Notes: generated by a model not told the origin, from the letters alone. Numbered from the stretch's first letter, positions 1 to 9,824 are shown. The stretch: DNA of 64,000 nucleotides from Brevundimonas sp. (GCF_029945885.1 NZ_JAQSDK010000006.1:62001-126000), one strand, 5' to 3'. Translations and numbers: made by a program.

Positions 1-1
1 T

Positions 2-1066
2 ATCGCCCGACTGGCGGAACAGGCCCGCCGCTGGCGGCCGGCGCTGGTGGTGACCGCCTGGCCGGCCCAGCTGGAGGCCCTGAACGCCGCCCTGGCCGGG
101 ACCGGCATCGCCACAGCGGCCGGAGAGGCCGCCATCGTCGAGGCCGCGACCCGTCCGGTGGACTGGGTCATGGCCGCGATCGTCGGAGCGGCCGGTTTGC
201 GGTCGGCCTGGGCAGCCGCCGGCACGGGCGCGACCCTGGCCCTGGCCAACAAGGAAAGCCTGGTCTGCTGCGGACCGGCCCTGATCGAGCGGGTCCAGCG
301 CTCGGGCGGGCGGCTGATTCCCGTCGATTCCGAACATTCGGCCATCTTCCAGGTGTTTCCGGCCGAGGCCCCCGAACGGGTGGCGCGGCTGGTGCTGACC
401 GCTTCCGGCGGGCCGTTCCGGACCCTGTCCCGGGCCGAGATGGCCACGATCACACCCGAACGGGCCGTGGCCCATCCCAACTGGAGCATGGGGGCCAAGA
501 TCTCGGTCGACAGCGCCACCATGGCCAACAAGGGGCTGGAGACCATCGAGGCGGCCTATCTGTTCGACATGCCGTCTGAACGGATCGATGTGGTCGTCCA
601 CCCGGAATCGATCATTCACAGCCTCGTCGAGTTCATCGACGGCTCGACCCTGGCCCAGATGGGGCCGCCGGAAATGAAGACGCCGATCGCCTTTGCCCTG
701 GCCTGGCCGGACCGGCTGGCCTGGCCGGCTCCGCGACTGGACCTGGCGGCGCTGGGCCGGCTGACCTTTGAGGCCCCGGACGAAACCCGTTTTCCGGCCC
801 TCGGACTGGCCCGGCAGGCGCTGCAGGCCGGGGGCGGAGCCCCGACGATCTTCAATGCCGCCAATGAGGTCGCGGCGATGGCTTTCCTTGACCGGCGTCT
901 GGCCTTTCTCAATATTGCCGCAGTCATCGCCGACACCATGGGGCGCGTGACGAATTCGGGGGTGAGTTCCGGTTCCGACGACGCCTGCGACGCGGCCCTG
1001 GCCGTGGATGCCGAGGCGCGGCGGATGGCGGAGTCCATCATCGGCAGACTCGCCAGGGCGGCCTGA
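2..1066 (+). CDS. dxr: 1-deoxy-D-xylulose 5-phosphate reductoisomerase (5' partial)
   Basis: DXR reduces and rearranges DXP to MEP, the first committed step of the non-mevalonate isoprenoid pathway in the cytosol. The reading frame is open from base 2, so the N-terminal NADPH-binding part lies largely outside the window. An internal GTG at 47 is not a credible start because the homologous sequence continues upstream. Visible family landmarks are the NKESLV segment, the PVDSEHSA metal/substrate region, the [13 protein letters not shown] stretch and HPESIIHS. The C-terminal helical domain is complete. rseP follows 40 nt downstream on the same strand, the usual alphaproteobacterial order. Confidence 0.96.
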   Translation: MARLAEQARRWRPALVVTAWPAQLEALNAALAGTGIATAAGEAAIVEAATRPVDWVMAAIVGAAGLRSAWAAAGTGATLALANKESLVCCGPALIERVQRSGGRLIPVDSEHSAIFQVFPAEAPERVARLVLTASGGPFRTLSRAEMATITPERAVAHPNWSMGAKISVDSATMANKGLETIEAAYLFDMPSERIDVVVHPESIIHSLVEFIDGSTLAQMGPPEMKTPIAFALAWPDRLAWPAPRLDLAALGRLTFEAPDETRFPALGLARQALQAGGGAPTIFNAANEVAAMAFLDRRLAFLNIAAVIADTMGRVTNSGVSSGSDDACDAALAVDAEARRMAESIIGRLARAA

Positions 1067-1106
1067 CCATCGGGCGGCTGTTGCGGCAACGGGAGAGACG
1101 ATCGTA

Positions 1107-2324
1107 ATGCTGAACCTGCTCGGCCAGGTCTTCGTCTATGTGGTCCCGTTCCTGCTGGTGCTGACGGTTGTCGTCACCATCCATGAACTGGGTCATTTCC
1201 TCGTGGCGCGTGCCTTCAAGGTGAAGGTCGACCGGTTCTCGATCGGTTTCGGTCGCACCTTGCTGAGCCGGACGGACCGGCACGGCATTGAGTGGCGGCT
1301 GGCCTGGCTGCCGCTGGGTGGCTATGTGAAATTCTCCGGGGACCTCGACAGTTCCTCGGTGCCCGATCAGGCCGGAATCGAAGCCCTGCGTCAGGAAATC
1401 GTCGCCGAACACGGGCCCGGGGCCGAGCGGGACTATTTCTATTTCAAGCCGATCTGGCAGCGGGCCCTGATCGTCGTGGCGGGGCCGGTGGCGAATTTCG
1501 TGCTGGCGATCACCATCTTCACCCTGCTGTTCGCCGGGCTCGGCGTCAGTGTGGTTCCGGCGCGGATCGCCGAGGTCCAGCCCGGCACGGCCGCGGCCCA
1601 GGCCGGCTTCCAGGTCGAGGACCGGGTCATCGAGGCCGACGGCCGGACCATCGCCGATTATCGGGATGTCGGCCAGGTCGTGGCTCTGCGGGCCGGCACA
1701 CCGATCGAATTCGTCGTGCTGCGTGACGGTCGCCGGGTCAGCCTGACCGCGACGCCGGTGCGCACCCTGCGTCAGGACCCCATTTCCGGCCCCGTGCGGG
1801 TCGGCTATCTCGGCGTCGGCTGGGACCCGCGTCCCGGCGAGGTCGTCTATATCCGCTATCCGCCGCATGAAGCCCTTGGGCAGGCGGTCAAACAGACCGG
1901 CGACATCCTGGGCACGACCCTGACCTATCTGGGGCGTATCGCCACCGGCAAGGAGTCCGGGGATCTGCTGAGTGGTCCGCTCGGTATTGCCAAGGCTGCC
2001 AGCGGTGTGACCAAACAGGCGGCAGCCGCGACGACGGACGTCGGATTGCAGGTCGCCAATGTCGCCCTGATGCTGGTCCAGTTCGCTGCCATAGTTTCGA
2101 TTGGAATTGGCTTTCTAAATCTCTTGCCGATTCCTGTTCTCGACGGGGGCCACCTGCTGTTTTACGGCTACGAAGCTGTTGCCCGCAGGCCAGTCCCCGC
2201 CAGGGTTCAGGAGGTCGGCTATCGCGTCGGCCTTGCTTTGCTCGTAGGTTTGATGTTGTTCGCAACCTGGAACGACCTGCAAAAGCTGAGCCTGTTCAAA
2301 TTCCTCGGCGGGCTCGCCTCATGA
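1107..2324 (+). CDS. rseP: RseP/MmpA-type site-2 intramembrane zinc metalloprotease
   Basis: This inner-membrane protease performs regulated intramembrane proteolysis; in Caulobacter the homologue MmpA cleaves PodJ, and in enterobacteria RseP cleaves RseA. The ATG was chosen because a GGGAGAG ribosome site lies 10 nt before it and because it puts the zinc-binding HELGH at residues 26-30 in the first membrane helix, the normal position. A PDZ domain occupies roughly residues 125-200. The second active-site motif, LDGGH, has its Asp at residue 346 in a C-terminal membrane segment. At 405 aa it has normal length. The stop codon overlaps the bamA start as ATGA. The last ~200 nt are visibly less GC-rich than the rest. 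Confidence 0.95.
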   Translation: MLNLLGQVFVYVVPFLLVLTVVVTIHELGHFLVARAFKVKVDRFSIGFGRTLLSRTDRHGIEWRLAWLPLGGYVKFSGDLDSSSVPDQAGIEALRQEIVAEHGPGAERDYFYFKPIWQRALIVVAGPVANFVLAITIFTLLFAGLGVSVVPARIAEVQPGTAAAQAGFQVEDRVIEADGRTIADYRDVGQVVALRAGTPIEFVVLRDGRRVSLTATPVRTLRQDPISGPVRVGYLGVGWDPRPGEVVYIRYPPHEALGQAVKQTGDILGTTLTYLGRIATGKESGDLLSGPLGIAKAASGVTKQAAAATTDVGLQVANVALMLVQFAAIVSIGIGFLNLLPIPVLDGGHLLFYGYEAVARRPVPARVQEVGYRVGLALLVGLMLFATWNDLQKLSLFKFLGGLAS

Positions 2325-4786
2325 GCCGACGCCAGCCCCCGATGGTTTCCCGTATGATCCAAAATGATGCGTCCGCTGCTCTCCGTCCCGGTGTCCGTGC
2401 CCTGAGGCCGGCCTCACTGGTCCCCAGCCTGCTGGCTCTCGCCGTTGCGGCCGGGCTGGCTGCGCCGGCCATGGCCCAGACCGCCCCCGCGCCTGCTGTG
2501 GATCCGGTCGCAGCGCCGTCCGCGCCCCCGGTTCCGCGCCAGGAAGAGGCCGTGGTCATCAACCGCATCGTGGTGCGGGGCAACCAGCGCATCGATCAGG
2601 CGACGATCCTGTCCTATCTGCCGATCCAGCCCGGCGACACGGTCAGCCCCGTGCTGCTGGACGTCGCCGTCCGCACGCTGAACCGCACCGGCCTGTTCGC
2701 CGACGTGCAGATCGGCGTGGCGCTGAATGGTGATCTGGTCGTCGAGATCGTCGAGAACCCGATCATCAACCAGGTGGTGTTCGAGGGAAACAGCGCGATC
2801 GTCGAGAGCAAGCTGCGTGAAGAAGTCACGATCCAGCCGCGCGGCATCTACACCCGCGCCCGGATCCAGGAGGACGTCGGCAAGATCGTCGAGCTCTACC
2901 GCCTGTCCGGCCGGATCTCGGCCACGGTCACGCCCAAACTGGTTCAACTCGAGCAAAACCGCGTCGATGTGGTGTTTGAGATCGATGAAGGGCCGCAAAC
3001 CGGCATCCGCGCCATCACCTTCCTCGGCAACACGGCCTTCTCGGACGATGATCTGCGCGAGGTCATGGTGACCAAGCAGTCGGTCTGGTGGAATTTCTTC
3101 ACCTCCAACGACAACTACGACCCGAACCGGCTTGATTATGACCGCGAGCAGCTGCGGAAATTCTATACCAACCGGGGCTATTACGACTTCCGCGTCGTCT
3201 CCTCGGTCGCCGAACTGACGCCGGACGACACGGCGTTCGGTGTGACCGTGACGCTCGACGAGGGCCGCAAATACAATTTCGGTGAGATCAAGGTTGTTAC
3301 GGAAAACAACCGTTTGAACGGTGATTTCCTCAAGCAGCTCCTGCCCATCCGCTCGGGTGACCTGTACGAGAGCGACAAGATCGAAGGGGCCGTCGACGCC
3401 CTGACCTTCGCCGCCGGTTCGGCCGGCTACGCCTTTGTCGAGATCAACCCGACCTATACGGCCAACCCGGAGACCGGGCTGGTGGACGTGACCTTCAATG
3501 TCACCGAGGGGCAGCGGGTCTATGTCGAGCGGATCAACATCGTCGGCAATACCCGCACGGTCGATCGCGTCATTCGTCGCGAACTGGCCCTGACCGAAGG
3601 CGACGCCTTCAACCGTGCCTTGCTGGAGCGCTCGCGCAACAATCTGCGCGGTCTCGGCTTCTTCAAGGATGTGAAGGTCGAGGAAGTGCGTGGGGCCTCG
3701 GCTGACCGGTCGGTCGTCAATGTCACTGTCGAGGAGCAGCCCACGGGCGAGCTTTCGGTCGGTGCCGGCTTCAGCTCGGTCGACTCCTTCGTCGTCAACC
3801 TGGGCATCACCGAGCGCAATTTCCGCGGTCGCGGCCAGAATGTCGTGGCCCGGGTCGAATGGGGCTCGCTGCGCCAGCAGATCGATTTCCGCTTCACCGA
3901 GCCGCGCTTCCTGGGCCGGGATCTGCGCGCGGGCTTCGACGCCTTCCACTCGCGCTACGACCTCAGCAAATATTCGTCCTACGACTACCGGTCGACCGGG
4001 GCGGGCCTGCGCCTGTCCTATCCGCTGAACGCCTTCACCCTGCTGAGCACCCGCTATTTCATCAAGGCGGATGAGATCATCGTGCCCACCGGCTTCTGTA
4101 ACGGCACGGGTTCGTCGGCGCTCTGCGACCAGGTCGGCTCCTATATCAACTCGTCGGCCGGCTACACGCTGCAGGTCAACCGGACCAATGACCCGGTCCG
4201 CCCGACGCGCGGCTGGGCGGGCTCGCTCCGTCAGGACTTCGCCGGCATCGGTGGCGACGTGAACTATGTGAAGACCGAAGTCGACGTCTCGGCCTATTAC
4301 GGCATCAGCCCGGAATGGGTTGTCTCGACCTCGGCCTCAAGCGGCTATGTCGCCGGTTGGGCCGGTGATGCGATCCGCATCAACGACCGCTTCTTCAAGG
4401 GCGGCAACAGCTTCCGCGGTTTCGAGACGGCCGGCATGGGTCCGCGCGACCTGAACACCCGCGACGCCCTGGGCGGTAATTTCTATCTGATCGGCACGAT
4501 CGAAATGACGGTGCCGAACTATCTGCCCGAGCAATACGGGATCAAGACGTCCCTGTTCGCCGACGTCGGCACCCTCGGCCTGCTGGACTCGCGCTACACG
4601 ACCGATGCTCTCGGCAATCCGTCGACGCGCATCGTCGACGACCTGGCGTTCCGGGCCTCGGCCGGTATCAGCGTCCACTGGAAGTCGCCGATGGGGCCGA
4701 TTCGTTTCGACCTCAGCCATATTCTTGGCAAGGAAGACTACGACAAGACCGAGACCTTCCGCTTCTCGACCTCGACCCAGTTCTAA
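2321..4786 (+). CDS. bamA: Outer membrane protein assembly factor BamA
   Basis: BamA is the core of the BAM complex that folds and inserts beta-barrel proteins into the outer membrane. After an N-terminal hydrophobic export signal ending near AMAQ (about residue 50), about five POTRA repeats span residues ~75-430, followed by the 16-strand Omp85 barrel. The barrel contains the GGxxSFRG loop (GGNSFRG) typical of lid loop 6, and the protein ends in an aromatic-rich final strand, STQF. The 821-aa length is normal. The first ATG overlaps the rseP stop, but Met codons at 2342 and 2354 would give a more ordinary signal peptide, so the exact start is uncertain. Confidence 0.96.
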   Translation: MSRRQPPMVSRMIQNDASAALRPGVRALRPASLVPSLLALAVAAGLAAPAMAQTAPAPAVDPVAAPSAPPVPRQEEAVVINRIVVRGNQRIDQATILSYLPIQPGDTVSPVLLDVAVRTLNRTGLFADVQIGVALNGDLVVEIVENPIINQVVFEGNSAIVESKLREEVTIQPRGIYTRARIQEDVGKIVELYRLSGRISATVTPKLVQLEQNRVDVVFEIDEGPQTGIRAITFLGNTAFSDDDLREVMVTKQSVWWNFFTSNDNYDPNRLDYDREQLRKFYTNRGYYDFRVVSSVAELTPDDTAFGVTVTLDEGRKYNFGEIKVVTENNRLNGDFLKQLLPIRSGDLYESDKIEGAVDALTFAAGSAGYAFVEINPTYTANPETGLVDVTFNVTEGQRVYVERINIVGNTRTVDRVIRRELALTEGDAFNRALLERSRNNLRGLGFFKDVKVEEVRGASADRSVVNVTVEEQPTGELSVGAGFSSVDSFVVNLGITERNFRGRGQNVVARVEWGSLRQQIDFRFTEPRFLGRDLRAGFDAFHSRYDLSKYSSYDYRSTGAGLRLSYPLNAFTLLSTRYFIKADEIIVPTGFCNGTGSSALCDQVGSYINSSAGYTLQVNRTNDPVRPTRGWAGSLRQDFAGIGGDVNYVKTEVDVSAYYGISPEWVVSTSASSGYVAGWAGDAIRINDRFFKGGNSFRGFETAGMGPRDLNTRDALGGNFYLIGTIEMTVPNYLPEQYGIKTSLFADVGTLGLLDSRYTTDALGNPSTRIVDDLAFRASAGISVHWKSPMGPIRFDLSHILGKEDYDKTETFRFSTSTQF

Positions 4787-4819
4787 CCGCGGCACTGTCC
4801 GTCCGTTCAAAGGCCCAAG

Positions 4820-5407
4820 ATGAAACTGTTTGCTATTGGCGCTTTCGCGCTCGCTTCGCTCGCCGCTTCCACCGCCGTGGCCCAGACCGCCGGCCCGGCC
4901 AACCCGGGCCCGGTCATTCCCGGCGTCTGCGTTTTCTTCAACCAGCGCCTGCTGGCCCAGTCGACTGCCGGTCAGGCTGTCCAGGCCCGCATGACCCAGC
5001 TGTCGCAGGAGGTTCAGGGTGAGCTCACTCCCTACGCCACCTCGATCCAGACCGAAATCCAGACGCTGCAGACCAGCGGTGCCAGCCTGTCGGAAGCCGA
5101 GCGCAACTCGCGCAGCCAGGCCCTGCAGCAGCGCATCCAGGAGGCCCAGCAGCTGGAGCAGACCCGCGACAACGAGCTGCGTTACACGCTCGGTGAACAG
5201 CGCCGCCTGATCTCGGTCGCCGTGGAGCCCATCCTGGTCGCCATCTACCAGGAGCGTGGTTGCGGCATCCTGCTGAGCCGCGAGAGCGTCTTCATGATGA
5301 ACCCGGCCATGGACGTCACCGATCTGGCCATCCAGCGCCTGAACACGGCCCTGCCTTCGCTGAGCTTCAACCGCCTGCCGGTGCCGGTCCAGCAACCGGG
5401 TCAATAG
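4820..5407 (+). CDS. OmpH/Skp-family periplasmic chaperone
   Basis: Skp-like proteins hold unfolded outer-membrane proteins in the periplasm and deliver them to BamA. The 195-aa product starts with a clear signal peptide cleaved after AVAQ (about residue 22). The centre is Gln/Glu-rich and helical (residues ~60-135), as expected for the tentacle coiled coil, with flanking segments forming the small beta body. It lies directly between bamA and lpxD, the conserved position of skp/ompH. The 33-nt gap after bamA suggests cotranscription. Confidence 0.92.
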   Translation: MKLFAIGAFALASLAASTAVAQTAGPANPGPVIPGVCVFFNQRLLAQSTAGQAVQARMTQLSQEVQGELTPYATSIQTEIQTLQTSGASLSEAERNSRSQALQQRIQEAQQLEQTRDNELRYTLGEQRRLISVAVEPILVAIYQERGCGILLSRESVFMMNPAMDVTDLAIQRLNTALPSLSFNRLPVPVQQPGQ

Positions 5408-5426
5408 GTCCGGGATCGGGCAGGGT

Positions 5427-6449
5427 ATGATGCCCGACTCACGGTTCTTCGACAGTCTGCCCGCCGTGACGGTCGCCCAGCTGGGTGACCGGATCGGCGG
5501 CACGGTCGTGCGCGGCGGTGATCGCTCGATCATCGCCGTCGCTCCTTTGGCGTTGGCTGACGCCAACGCCGTCGCCTTTCTGGCTGACCGCAAATTCACC
5601 GAAGCCCTGAAAGCCACCGTGGCCGGTTGCGTGATCGTGCCGGCCGCCGCCGTGGACCATGTCCCCGCCGGTAGCGCGGTGATCGTCTCGCCCGAGCCCC
5701 AGGCGGCCTGGGCGCGGGCCTCACTGATCCTGCACCGAGCGATTGCCATCGGGGCCGGGCCCCGGGCCGTGCTCGAGGACGATGATGTCGTCATCGAGCC
5801 GGGTGTGGTGCTGGGCCAGGGCACCAGTATCGGCCGCGGCACGCGGATCGGGGCCAATACGGTCATCGGCCCCGGGGTCCAGATCGGCCGCAACTGCCAG
5901 ATCGGCTCCAATGCCTCGATCGGTTTCGCCCTGATCGGCGACCGGGTCCGGATCCTGTCCGGGGCCCGCATCGGCGAGCCGGGCTTCGGGGCGGCCGGAT
6001 CCAGTGCCGGTCCGATCGACGTGCCCCAGCTGGGCCGCGTCATCCTGCAGGACGGGGTCAGCGTCGGAGCCAACAGCTGTATCGATCGCGGGGCCTATGA
6101 TGACACCGTCATCGGCGAGAATACCAAGATCGATAATCTGGTGATGATCGGCCACAACTGTGTGATCGGCCGCAACTGCCTGATGGCCGCCCATACCGGT
6201 ATTTCCGGCTCGGTCACGGTCGGCGACAATGTGATGTTCGGCGGCAAGGCCGGGATCGGCGACCATATCCGCATCGGTGACGGCGCGCGCGTGGCAGGTG
6301 GTGCCGGCGTGCTGGCGGACATACCGGCGGGCGAGACCTGGTCCGGTTATCCGGCAAAACCCATCCGTCAGTCCTTGCGTGAAGCGGTCTGGCTCGCCAG
6401 ACAGGTGTCGCGGAAGGCGAGTCCCGCGCCAAAGGACCAGGCGGAATGA
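5427..6449 (+). CDS. lpxD: UDP-3-O-acylglucosamine N-acyltransferase LpxD
   Basis: LpxD adds the second (N-linked) hydroxyacyl chain to UDP-3-O-acyl-glucosamine in lipid A synthesis. The N-terminal uridine-binding domain (residues 1-~100) is followed by a long left-handed beta helix of imperfect hexapeptide repeats (many IG-x-x-xxI units, residues ~115-300). The likely catalytic His is in VMIGHNC. A Gly/Ala-rich ribosome site (GCAGGG) precedes the ATG. The 340-aa length is normal. The stop overlaps fabZ as ATGA, so translation with fabZ and lpxA is probably coupled. Confidence 0.95.
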   Translation: MMPDSRFFDSLPAVTVAQLGDRIGGTVVRGGDRSIIAVAPLALADANAVAFLADRKFTEALKATVAGCVIVPAAAVDHVPAGSAVIVSPEPQAAWARASLILHRAIAIGAGPRAVLEDDDVVIEPGVVLGQGTSIGRGTRIGANTVIGPGVQIGRNCQIGSNASIGFALIGDRVRILSGARIGEPGFGAAGSSAGPIDVPQLGRVILQDGVSVGANSCIDRGAYDDTVIGENTKIDNLVMIGHNCVIGRNCLMAAHTGISGSVTVGDNVMFGGKAGIGDHIRIGDGARVAGGAGVLADIPAGETWSGYPAKPIRQSLREAVWLARQVSRKASPAPKDQAE

Positions 6450-6910
6450 CCGAAGAATCCAATGTCTCGATCGATTATGCCGAGGTCATGCGGCGCCTGC
6501 CGCATCGCTATCCCTTCCTGCTGATCGACAAGGCCGAGGATTTCGTCGCCAATACCTCGATCACCGGTATCAAGAACGTCACTCACAACGAGCCGTATTT
6601 CCCGGGCCATTTCCCGATCGATCCGGTCATGCCCGGGGTGATGATCGTCGAATCCATGGCGCAGACCGGGGCCCTGCTGATGTCCAAGACCCTGGACGTG
6701 GCCGTCGAGGGCAAGGTCATCATGTTCATGTCGATCGACGGGGTGCGCTTCCGCAAGCCGGTCCGCCCGGGCGACCAGCTGCGCATGAAGGTGGTGGTCA
6801 CCCGCCAGCGGGGCGACATCTTCAAATTCCGGGGCGAGACCTTCGTCGACGGCAAGCTGACGGCCGAAGCCGATTTCGCGGCCATGGTCGTCACCGTGGC
6901 ACAGCCGTGA
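6446..6910 (+). CDS. fabZ: 3-hydroxyacyl-[ACP] dehydratase FabZ
   Basis: FabZ dehydrates 3-hydroxyacyl-ACP in fatty acid elongation and so competes with LpxA/LpxD for the hydroxyacyl-ACP pool. The 154-aa hotdog-fold protein has the PHRYPFLLID N-terminal motif, the catalytic His in YFPGHFP and the catalytic Glu in VMIVESMAQ. The genetic linkage to lpxD and lpxA, with 4-nt overlaps on both sides, is conserved across proteobacteria and fits coordinated control of membrane lipid versus lipid A supply. Confidence 0.97.
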   Translation: MTEESNVSIDYAEVMRRLPHRYPFLLIDKAEDFVANTSITGIKNVTHNEPYFPGHFPIDPVMPGVMIVESMAQTGALLMSKTLDVAVEGKVIMFMSIDGVRFRKPVRPGDQLRMKVVVTRQRGDIFKFRGETFVDGKLTAEADFAAMVVTVAQP

Positions 6911-7692
6911 CCATCCATCCGACCGCGCTTGTCCATCCGTCGGCCGTGCTGGCCGAAGGCGTCAGCATCGGACCCTGGTGCCAGGTCGGGCCCGGTGTGC
7001 ACCTGGCCGAGGACGTGCATCTGGTCAGCCATGTGGTGATCCAGCAGGACACGACGGTCGGCGCACGGGGCGTGATCCATCCGTTCGCCGTGATCGGCGG
7101 CGATCCGCAGCATGGCGGCTACAAGGGCGAGCCCGTGCGGCTGGAGATCGGGGCCGATGCCCTGATCCGGGAACACTGCAGCTTCAATCGCGGCACGCCC
7201 CAGGGCGGGGGCGTGACCCGGGTCGGGTCGAGCGGCCTGTTCATGACCGGGGCCCACGTCGGCCACGACGCGGTCGTCGGCAATCACGTGACCATGGCCA
7301 ATAACGCGACCCTGGGTGGTCATGCGGCCATCGGCGACAAGGTTTTCCTCGGTGGCCTGTGCGCCATCCACCAGTTCGGCCGGGTCGGCCAGGGGGCCAT
7401 CATCGGCGGGCTGGCCGCCGTGACCCGTGACGTCATCCCCTATGGCTCCGCCTGGGGTAATCACGCCCAGCTGCACGGGCTCAATCTCGTCGGACTGAAG
7501 CGCAAGGGCTACGGCAAGGACCAGATCCGCCGGCTGCTGGCTGCCTTCCGCGAACTGTTCGAGGCCGGGGGAGTCTTCGCCGAGCGTCTGGACCGGGTGG
7601 CGGACCGCTATACCGACCTGCCCGAGATCATGGAGATCGTCGCCTTCATCCGCGCCGATGCGCGGCGTCCCCTGTGCCTGCCCGGCGCATGA
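6907..7692 (+). CDS. lpxA: UDP-N-acetylglucosamine O-acyltransferase LpxA
   Basis: LpxA transfers a 3-hydroxyacyl chain to the 3-OH of UDP-GlcNAc, the first step of lipid A synthesis. The GTG start overlaps the fabZ stop as GTGA and yields 261 aa, the normal family length; the open frame extends farther upstream but that part only shadows fabZ. The beta-helix hexapeptide repeats begin immediately (HPTALVHPSA), the catalytic His is in the TGAHVGHD segment, and the C-terminal helical domain follows (about residue 190 on). The stop overlaps the lpxI start. Confidence 0.96.
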   Translation: MTIHPTALVHPSAVLAEGVSIGPWCQVGPGVHLAEDVHLVSHVVIQQDTTVGARGVIHPFAVIGGDPQHGGYKGEPVRLEIGADALIREHCSFNRGTPQGGGVTRVGSSGLFMTGAHVGHDAVVGNHVTMANNATLGGHAAIGDKVFLGGLCAIHQFGRVGQGAIIGGLAAVTRDVIPYGSAWGNHAQLHGLNLVGLKRKGYGKDQIRRLLAAFRELFEAGGVFAERLDRVADRYTDLPEIMEIVAFIRADARRPLCLPGA

Positions 7693-8546
7693 GTGTCGGT
7701 GGCCCGGCCCCGGCCACCCGGCTGGGCCTGATCGCCGGCGGCGGGGCCCTGCCCCTGTCGGTCGCTGCCCGGTGCGAGGCCGAGGGGCGGCCGCTCTTCG
7801 TGGTGCGACTGAACGGCTTTGCTGACCCGCATCTGGCCCGCTATCCCGGGGTCGCCGCCGGCATGGCCGAGATCGGCCGTATCCTGTCGGCGCTGAAGGC
7901 CGCCGACTGCGGGGCTGTCTGTTTCGCCGGCATGGTCAACCGGCCCGATTTCAAGACCCTGAAGCCGGACCTGAAGGGGGCAACCCTGCTGCCCGGGATT
8001 ATCGCCGCCGCGACCCGGGGCGATGATGCGCTGCTGCGCAAGATTCTGTCGGTGTTCGAGGGCGAGGGCTATGCCATCGAGGGGGCCGACGACATCCTGG
8101 GGGGCGACAGTCTGCCGGCCGGGGCGCTGGGGGCGATCCAGCCGACCGACGTGCAGTTGTCGGATCTGAAAAAAGCGCTCCACGTCGCGGAAAAAGCCGG
8201 TGAACTGGATATCGGTCAGGGGGCGGTCGTCTGTGACGGTCTGGTACTGGCGGTCGAGGCCCAGGAAGGGACCGACGCCATGCTGATGCGCGTCGCCGGC
8301 CTGCCGGCCGACCTGCGCGGCAAGACCGGAGCTCCGCGCGGGGCCCTGGGCAAGGCCCCCAAGCCGATCCAGGACCTGCGCGTCGACATGCCGGTCATCG
8401 GGGCCCGGACGCTGGAACTGGCGGCCATGGCCGGTCTGGCCGGGGTTGGCGGGGTGGCCGGAAAACTGATCCTGATCGACCGAACGGCCCTGATCGCGAC
8501 CGCTGACCGTCTGGGCCTGTTCGTCTGGGGCGAGGACCGGGCGTGA
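7689..8546 (+). CDS. lpxI: UDP-2,3-diacylglucosamine diphosphatase LpxI (DUF1009)
   Basis: LpxI hydrolyses UDP-2,3-diacylglucosamine to lipid X and UMP. It is the unrelated replacement of LpxH found in many alphaproteobacteria and first described in Caulobacter. The N-terminal domain starts with LGLIAGGGALPL and the C-terminal DUF1009 domain has the characteristic GAVVCDGLVLAVE and IGARTLELA segments. The ATG at 7689 overlapping the lpxA stop was preferred over a start 15 nt upstream because of the ATGA coupling seen throughout this operon. Length is 285 aa. Confidence 0.94.
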   Translation: MSVGGPAPATRLGLIAGGGALPLSVAARCEAEGRPLFVVRLNGFADPHLARYPGVAAGMAEIGRILSALKAADCGAVCFAGMVNRPDFKTLKPDLKGATLLPGIIAAATRGDDALLRKILSVFEGEGYAIEGADDILGGDSLPAGALGAIQPTDVQLSDLKKALHVAEKAGELDIGQGAVVCDGLVLAVEAQEGTDAMLMRVAGLPADLRGKTGAPRGALGKAPKPIQDLRVDMPVIGARTLELAAMAGLAGVGGVAGKLILIDRTALIATADRLGLFVWGEDRA

Positions 8547-9706
8547 CCCGACCGCTGAAGATCATGCTGGTGGCGGCCGAGGCCTCGGGCGACGCCCTGG
8601 GGGCGGGTCTGGCTTCGGCCCTGACGACCCGCGCCGACGGACCGATCACATTCGTCGGGGTCGGGGGACCGCGCATGGCGGCCCTGGGCATCGTCAGTCC
8701 GTTCGACATCGCCGAATTGTCGATCCTGGGCTGGCTGGAGGGGTTGAAGGCCTATGGGCTGGTCAAGCGAAGGGTCACCGACACCGTGGCCCTGGCGGTG
8801 GCTGAAAAGCCCGACGCCGTGGTGCTGATCGACAGCTGGGGCTTCACCATCCGCGTGGCCAAGGCGCTGAAGCTGGCGCTGCCGGGCGTGCCCCTGATCA
8901 AATATGTCGGCCCGCAGGTCTGGGCCTCGCGTCCGGGTCGGGCAAAGACCCTGGCGGCCACGGTCGACCACCTGCTGGCCCTGTACAGTTTCGACGCGCC
9001 ATGGTTCGAGCGCGAAGGCCTGCCGGTCACGGTCGTCGGGTCCCAGGCGGTCCATGTCGATATGGCGGCGGCCGACGGCGCGCGCTTCCGCTCCAGCCGG
9101 AATTTGGCCGCCGACGCCCCCCTGCTGCTGGTGCTGCCCGGCAGCCGGCCGGGTGAGATCAGCCGTATGACCCCCCTGTTCGAACAGGCGGTGGCCAGGC
9201 TGAAGGCTGACCGCCCCGGGTTACAGGTCGCCGTGGTCGCGGCCGGGACCGTGGCCACCGAGGTTGCCGCCCGCATCGCCGCCTGGCCCTTCCGGGTCCA
9301 GCTGGTGCAGGAGGCCGAGAAATACGACGCCATGCGCGCCTGCGACGTGGCCCTGGCCACCAGCGGCACCGTCTCCACCGAACTGGCCCTGGCCGGAGCC
9401 CCGATGGTCATCGCCTACCGGTTCGACGGCCTCAGCTATGCGATCATGCGGCCCTTCTTCACCGGCAAGTTCGCGACCCTGTTCAACATCGCCGCCGATG
9501 AGGAGATCGCGAAGGAGCTGATCCAGACCGAGGCCACGCCCGAGCGGATGGCGGCCGAGGTCGGGCGACTGCTCGACGATCCTGCTGCCCGGGCGGATCA
9601 GGCCACGCGGCAGACTGCGGCGCTGGATCTGATGGGGCGCAGTGCCCCCGATCCGTCGGAGCTGGCGGCCGAAGCGGTGCTGCAGGTGATCGCCGCCCGG
9701 GCCTGA
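8543..9706 (+). CDS. lpxB: Lipid-A-disaccharide synthase LpxB
   Basis: LpxB is a GT19 glycosyltransferase that condenses lipid X with UDP-2,3-diacylglucosamine at the inner face of the cytoplasmic membrane. Recognisable segments are VAAEASGDALGAGL at the N terminus, IDSWGFTIR, YVGPQVWASRPGR and the LPGSRPGEI nucleotide-sugar region. The 387-aa length is normal. GTG overlaps the lpxI stop by 4 nt. It is the last gene of this run; the next gene starts 118 nt later and is unrelated. Confidence 0.96.
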   Translation: MTRPLKIMLVAAEASGDALGAGLASALTTRADGPITFVGVGGPRMAALGIVSPFDIAELSILGWLEGLKAYGLVKRRVTDTVALAVAEKPDAVVLIDSWGFTIRVAKALKLALPGVPLIKYVGPQVWASRPGRAKTLAATVDHLLALYSFDAPWFEREGLPVTVVGSQAVHVDMAAADGARFRSSRNLAADAPLLLVLPGSRPGEISRMTPLFEQAVARLKADRPGLQVAVVAAGTVATEVAARIAAWPFRVQLVQEAEKYDAMRACDVALATSGTVSTELALAGAPMVIAYRFDGLSYAIMRPFFTGKFATLFNIAADEEIAKELIQTEATPERMAAEVGRLLDDPAARADQATRQTAALDLMGRSAPDPSELAAEAVLQVIAARA

Positions 9707-9824
9707 GCCGGATTACAGGGCGGCCATCCGTGGCCAGTGCGGTTGGCGGCCAGCTCTGCGGGGGTCATAGTTCGCTCAAACCGGGGTCAGGCACAGACTG
9801 GCCCGCTGCACCGGACCCGACACC

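Noticed and set aside
2414..3949. 511-codon minus-strand frame opposite bamA
   Set aside because: It mirrors bamA codon bias and shows no domain; bamA is certain on the plus strand.
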